Positions 6,874 through 8,098 of a stretch of DNA of 8,098 nt are shown piece by piece. The notes beneath the pieces are model-generated. The model was given only the letters and a program-made list of their open reading frames with translations, was not told the origin of the DNA and ran no database searches. Every line of letters starts with the position of its first letter. The first letter of the stretch is position 1. This stretch comes from Candidatus Kuenenbacteria bacterium (GTDB lineage: Bacteria; Patescibacteriota; Patescibacteriia; UBA2591; PGYQ01), in the NCBI GenBank assembly GCA_016209005.1, contig JACQWZ010000078.1, positions 1 through 8,098 on the forward strand, in the 5' to 3' direction. A program made the translations under genes and the position numbers.

Positions 6874-6923
6874 CCCTGTTAAATTGCTTCGCACCAGCTT
6901 TGCTGGATTTAACAGGGTCAACC
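6868..6923. repeat. Palindromic element that can fold as a three-way junction
   Basis: An 11-bp perfect stem, CCCTGTTAAAT (6874-6884) with ATTTAACAGGG (6907-6917), encloses two adjacent hairpins with no unpaired bases at the junction: TGC-TTC-GCA (6885-6893) and CCAGC-TTT-GCTGG (6894-6906). The 8-bp sequence GGTCAACC flanks it as a direct repeat (6868-6875 and 6916-6923), overlapping the stem by two bases on each side. It is GC-richer than its surroundings and sits between the NYN gene and gyrB. It has no adjacent T-run. It may be a small REP-like mobile palindrome or an RNA structure in the mRNA between the two genes. Confidence 0.6.
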
Positions 6924-6962
6924 ACTAATTTACTAAACACGAATTAACACTAATAAAATAAG

Positions 6963-7466
6963 TTAAAAGTTTAAAATTAAAAGTTCTTTATTTTTACTTA
7001 AATCAATAAAATCATCGGCTAATTCAATTAACTTACTAGAAGTTGTTTCTGAAAAAGCCATAACCTCCACTTGACATCCTTTATTTTCTTTTAAATAAGT
7101 AATTAATGGACAAAAATCTCCATCGCCAGTCACTAAAATAACAACATCCAAGCGATCGGCTAATTTAACGCTGTCAATCGCCAACCCAACATCCCAGTCA
7201 GCCTTTTTTTCTCCGCCAAGAAAAATTTGCAAGTTTTTCACTTTTAATTCAAATCCTTGTTTTTGCAGGGCGTCAAAAAATCCTTGCTCTTCAATGGCTT
7301 GCGATTTAATAACATAAGCGATTGCTCGAATTAATTTTCTTTCGGCTATGGCTATTTCTAAAATTTTATCAAAATTTACTCTGGCTTGGTATAAATTTCT
7401 AGCCGAATGATACATATTTTGCACATCGACAAATACTCCAACTCGTTGTTCTTTGTGTTTAATCAT
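6963..7466 (-). CDS. NYN domain (LabA/DUF88-like) putative nuclease
   Basis: A protein of 167 residues, about the length of a single NYN domain. NYN domains are PIN-like metal-dependent ribonuclease folds. The acidic residues are in place: D14 in VGVFVDVQNMYH, D90/D92 and D98 in KADWDVGLAID, and D115/D117 in VTGDGDF. The strand order fits, ending with VEVMAF and a short C-terminal helix. No extra DNA- or RNA-binding domain is present. Its ATG is 3 bases after the rpsO stop, so it is very likely co-transcribed and translationally coupled; there is no Shine-Dalgarno of its own. In many bacteria the gene after rpsO is pnp, so an RNA-processing role is a reasonable inference, but the substrate is unknown. 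The domain call is firm. Confidence 0.85.
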   Translation of the reverse strand: MIKHKEQRVGVFVDVQNMYHSARNLYQARVNFDKILEIAIAERKLIRAIAYVIKSQAIEEQGFFDALQKQGFELKVKNLQIFLGGEKKADWDVGLAIDSVKLADRLDVVILVTGDGDFCPLITYLKENKGCQVEVMAFSETTSSKLIELADDFIDLSKNKELLILNF

Positions 7467-7469
7467 AAA

Positions 7470-7730
7470 TTATAATTTTAAATCTTCGGTTAGTTTTTTA
7501 AAACTTTTTGGATTTTCTTTTTGTAAATATTTTAACAAATTTCTTCGTTGGCCTATTTTTTTAAATAGACCATATCTAGAAGAAAAATCATGTTTGTTTG
7601 CTTTCAAGTGCTTGGTTAATTCTTCAATTTCTTTTGTTAAAATGGCAACTTGAACTTCAGTTGAGCCTGTATCTCCTTTATGAACAGCGAACTTTTCAAT
7701 AATTTTGTCCTTTGTTTTTTTGTCTAACAT
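7470..7730 (-). CDS. rpsO: 30S ribosomal protein uS15
   Basis: uS15 binds 16S rRNA early in assembly of the small subunit platform and contacts the large subunit. The 86 residues from the chosen ATG fit the family (about 88), with conserved HKGDTGSTEVQVA (17-29), the helix with H-D-F-S-S-R-x-G-L, and GQRRNLLKYL. The frame is open further upstream to an ATG at 7781, but those 17 residues (Cys/His/Phe-rich) come from an A-rich tandem repeat and do not belong to uS15, so the start at 7730 (MLDKKTKDK) is used. There is no clear Shine-Dalgarno before it. It is the first gene of a likely two-gene unit with the NYN gene. Confidence 0.95.
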   Translation of the reverse strand: MLDKKTKDKIIEKFAVHKGDTGSTEVQVAILTKEIEELTKHLKANKHDFSSRYGLFKKIGQRRNLLKYLQKENPKSFKKLTEDLKL

Positions 7731-7740
7731 AATAAAATAA

Positions 7741-7782
7741 ACGCAAAAATCAAAATGCAAAACGCAAAAATGACAATGCAAA
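7741..7782. repeat. 21-bp tandem repeat, two copies
   Basis: Two adjacent 21-bp units, each starting ACGCAAAAAT and ending AATGCAAA, differ at two positions (19 of 21 identical). They lie in the rpsO leader. Such A-rich 'caaaatgcaaa' segments are common in Patescibacteria intergenic DNA (from memory). They create the false upstream extension of rpsO. Confidence 0.7.
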
Positions 7783-7817
7783 ATAAAAAAAATAAAATTA
7801 ATCTTTTAATTATTTTT

Positions 7818-7846
7818 AGTTTAGCATATTATTAAAAATAAAACAA
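7818..7846 (-). promoter_or_regulatory. Possible rpsO promoter with extended -10
   Basis: Minus strand: TTGTTT (7841-7846), 17 bases, then TAAACT (7818-7823), with TG one base before the -10 box (extended -10). Both boxes are imperfect. It would give a leader of about 80 nt before rpsO. Confidence 0.35.
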
Positions 7847-7908
7847 TAAAACAATAAAACACGAAAAACATTAAAATAAATTAATCTAATTAGGGTGAAT
7901 TATAAAAT

Positions 7909-8098
7909 CAGGACTTACGCACATTTACAATAAATGAGATAAAAATATAAATAATAATCCAGAATCAGGCTGTTTTAGCGTGATTTTAAAGTTAAATCTA
8001 TGTCTATAGTAAATTAGCTTTTCGATAAACCTAAATATCGAGGCTTAAGAGAATTTATTGGCAATGGCATAAATGGTTCTCTAAGATATTTTCTAAGA
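7909..8098. mobile_element. One end of a second mobile element sharing the MITE terminus (partial)
   Basis: CAGGACTTACGCA (7909-7921) is identical to the first 13 bases of the MITE at 2599 and in the same orientation, but the following sequence is different, so this is another element of the same transposition family. The opposite end lies beyond the window. Inside it, AATCAGGCT (7963-7971) and AGCGTGATT (7977-7985) form a hairpin with one mismatch. From 8017 to the right edge both strands have a short open frame (minus: 27 codons to a TAA at 8014-8016, ending RYLGLSKS; plus: after a TAG at 8015-8017). Either could be the edge of a transposase gene, but they are too short to identify. Confidence 0.55.

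Noticed and set aside
7453..7653. 66-codon open frame on the plus strand
   Set aside because: It is antisense to rpsO and the start of the NYN gene; the residue pattern follows from the AT-rich opposite strand.
7731..7781. Upstream extension of rpsO to an ATG at 7781
   Set aside because: The extra 17 residues are Cys/His/Phe-rich and derive from the 21-bp A-rich tandem repeat; uS15 homology starts at the ATG at 7730.
1..8098. CRISPR array, tRNA or rRNA genes
   Set aside because: No regularly spaced repeats with unique spacers and no cloverleaf with tRNA-invariant arms or rRNA-like GC-rich blocks were seen.

Overview
This is a very AT-rich window that most resembles a Patescibacteria (Candidate Phyla Radiation) genome. 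The grounds are the low GC, small and compact genes, weak or missing Shine-Dalgarno sites, TAA as the only stop codon, a modular surface protein with a cysteine tail, and the style of GyrB and uS15. No UGA recoding is needed. The phylum is inferred, because the window holds no rRNA or other strong phylogenetic marker.

Layout from left to right: (1) positions 3-1655, + strand: the 3' part of a large secreted or surface protein made of beta-propeller blades, a fibronectin-III-like domain, Ig-like domains, a KNH-type beta domain and a Cys tail. (2) positions 1656-1917: no gene; a degenerate palindrome and a hairpin that can terminate transcription on both strands. (3) positions 1918-2563, - strand: a likely toxin-antitoxin pair (putative BECR-fold RNase toxin, then a DUF2283-like antitoxin) with overlapping genes, a good sigma70-type promoter and a 17-bp palindrome just downstream of it. 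(4) positions 2594-2719: a 116-bp MITE with 15-bp inverted ends and a perfect 5-bp target duplication. (5) positions 2760-3396, - strand: the broken N-terminal half of an M18 aminopeptidase gene, with a one-base frameshift, no normal start codon and the C-terminal half missing. (6) positions 3547-6804, - strand: gyrB carrying a complete 434-residue HNH intein inside its TOPRIM domain. (7) positions 6868-6923: a palindrome that can fold as a fully packed three-way junction. (8) positions 6963-7730, - strand: rpsO (uS15) followed 3 bases later by a NYN/LabA-like nuclease gene. (9) positions 7731-8098: A-rich leader, a 21-bp tandem repeat, a weak promoter, then one end of a second mobile element whose end matches the MITE; it runs out of the window.

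The core genes (rpsO, NYN nuclease, gyrB) are all on the minus strand and serve translation, probably RNA metabolism, and DNA supercoiling. Mobile or selfish DNA surrounds and enters this block: an intein in gyrB, a MITE beside the decayed peptidase, another element end upstream of rpsO, and a toxin-antitoxin pair. The strongest observations are the gyrB intein, which resembles the cyanobacterial GyrB intein and has an unusual Lys/Trp-rich repeat region after its HNH motif, and the precise MITE insertion.
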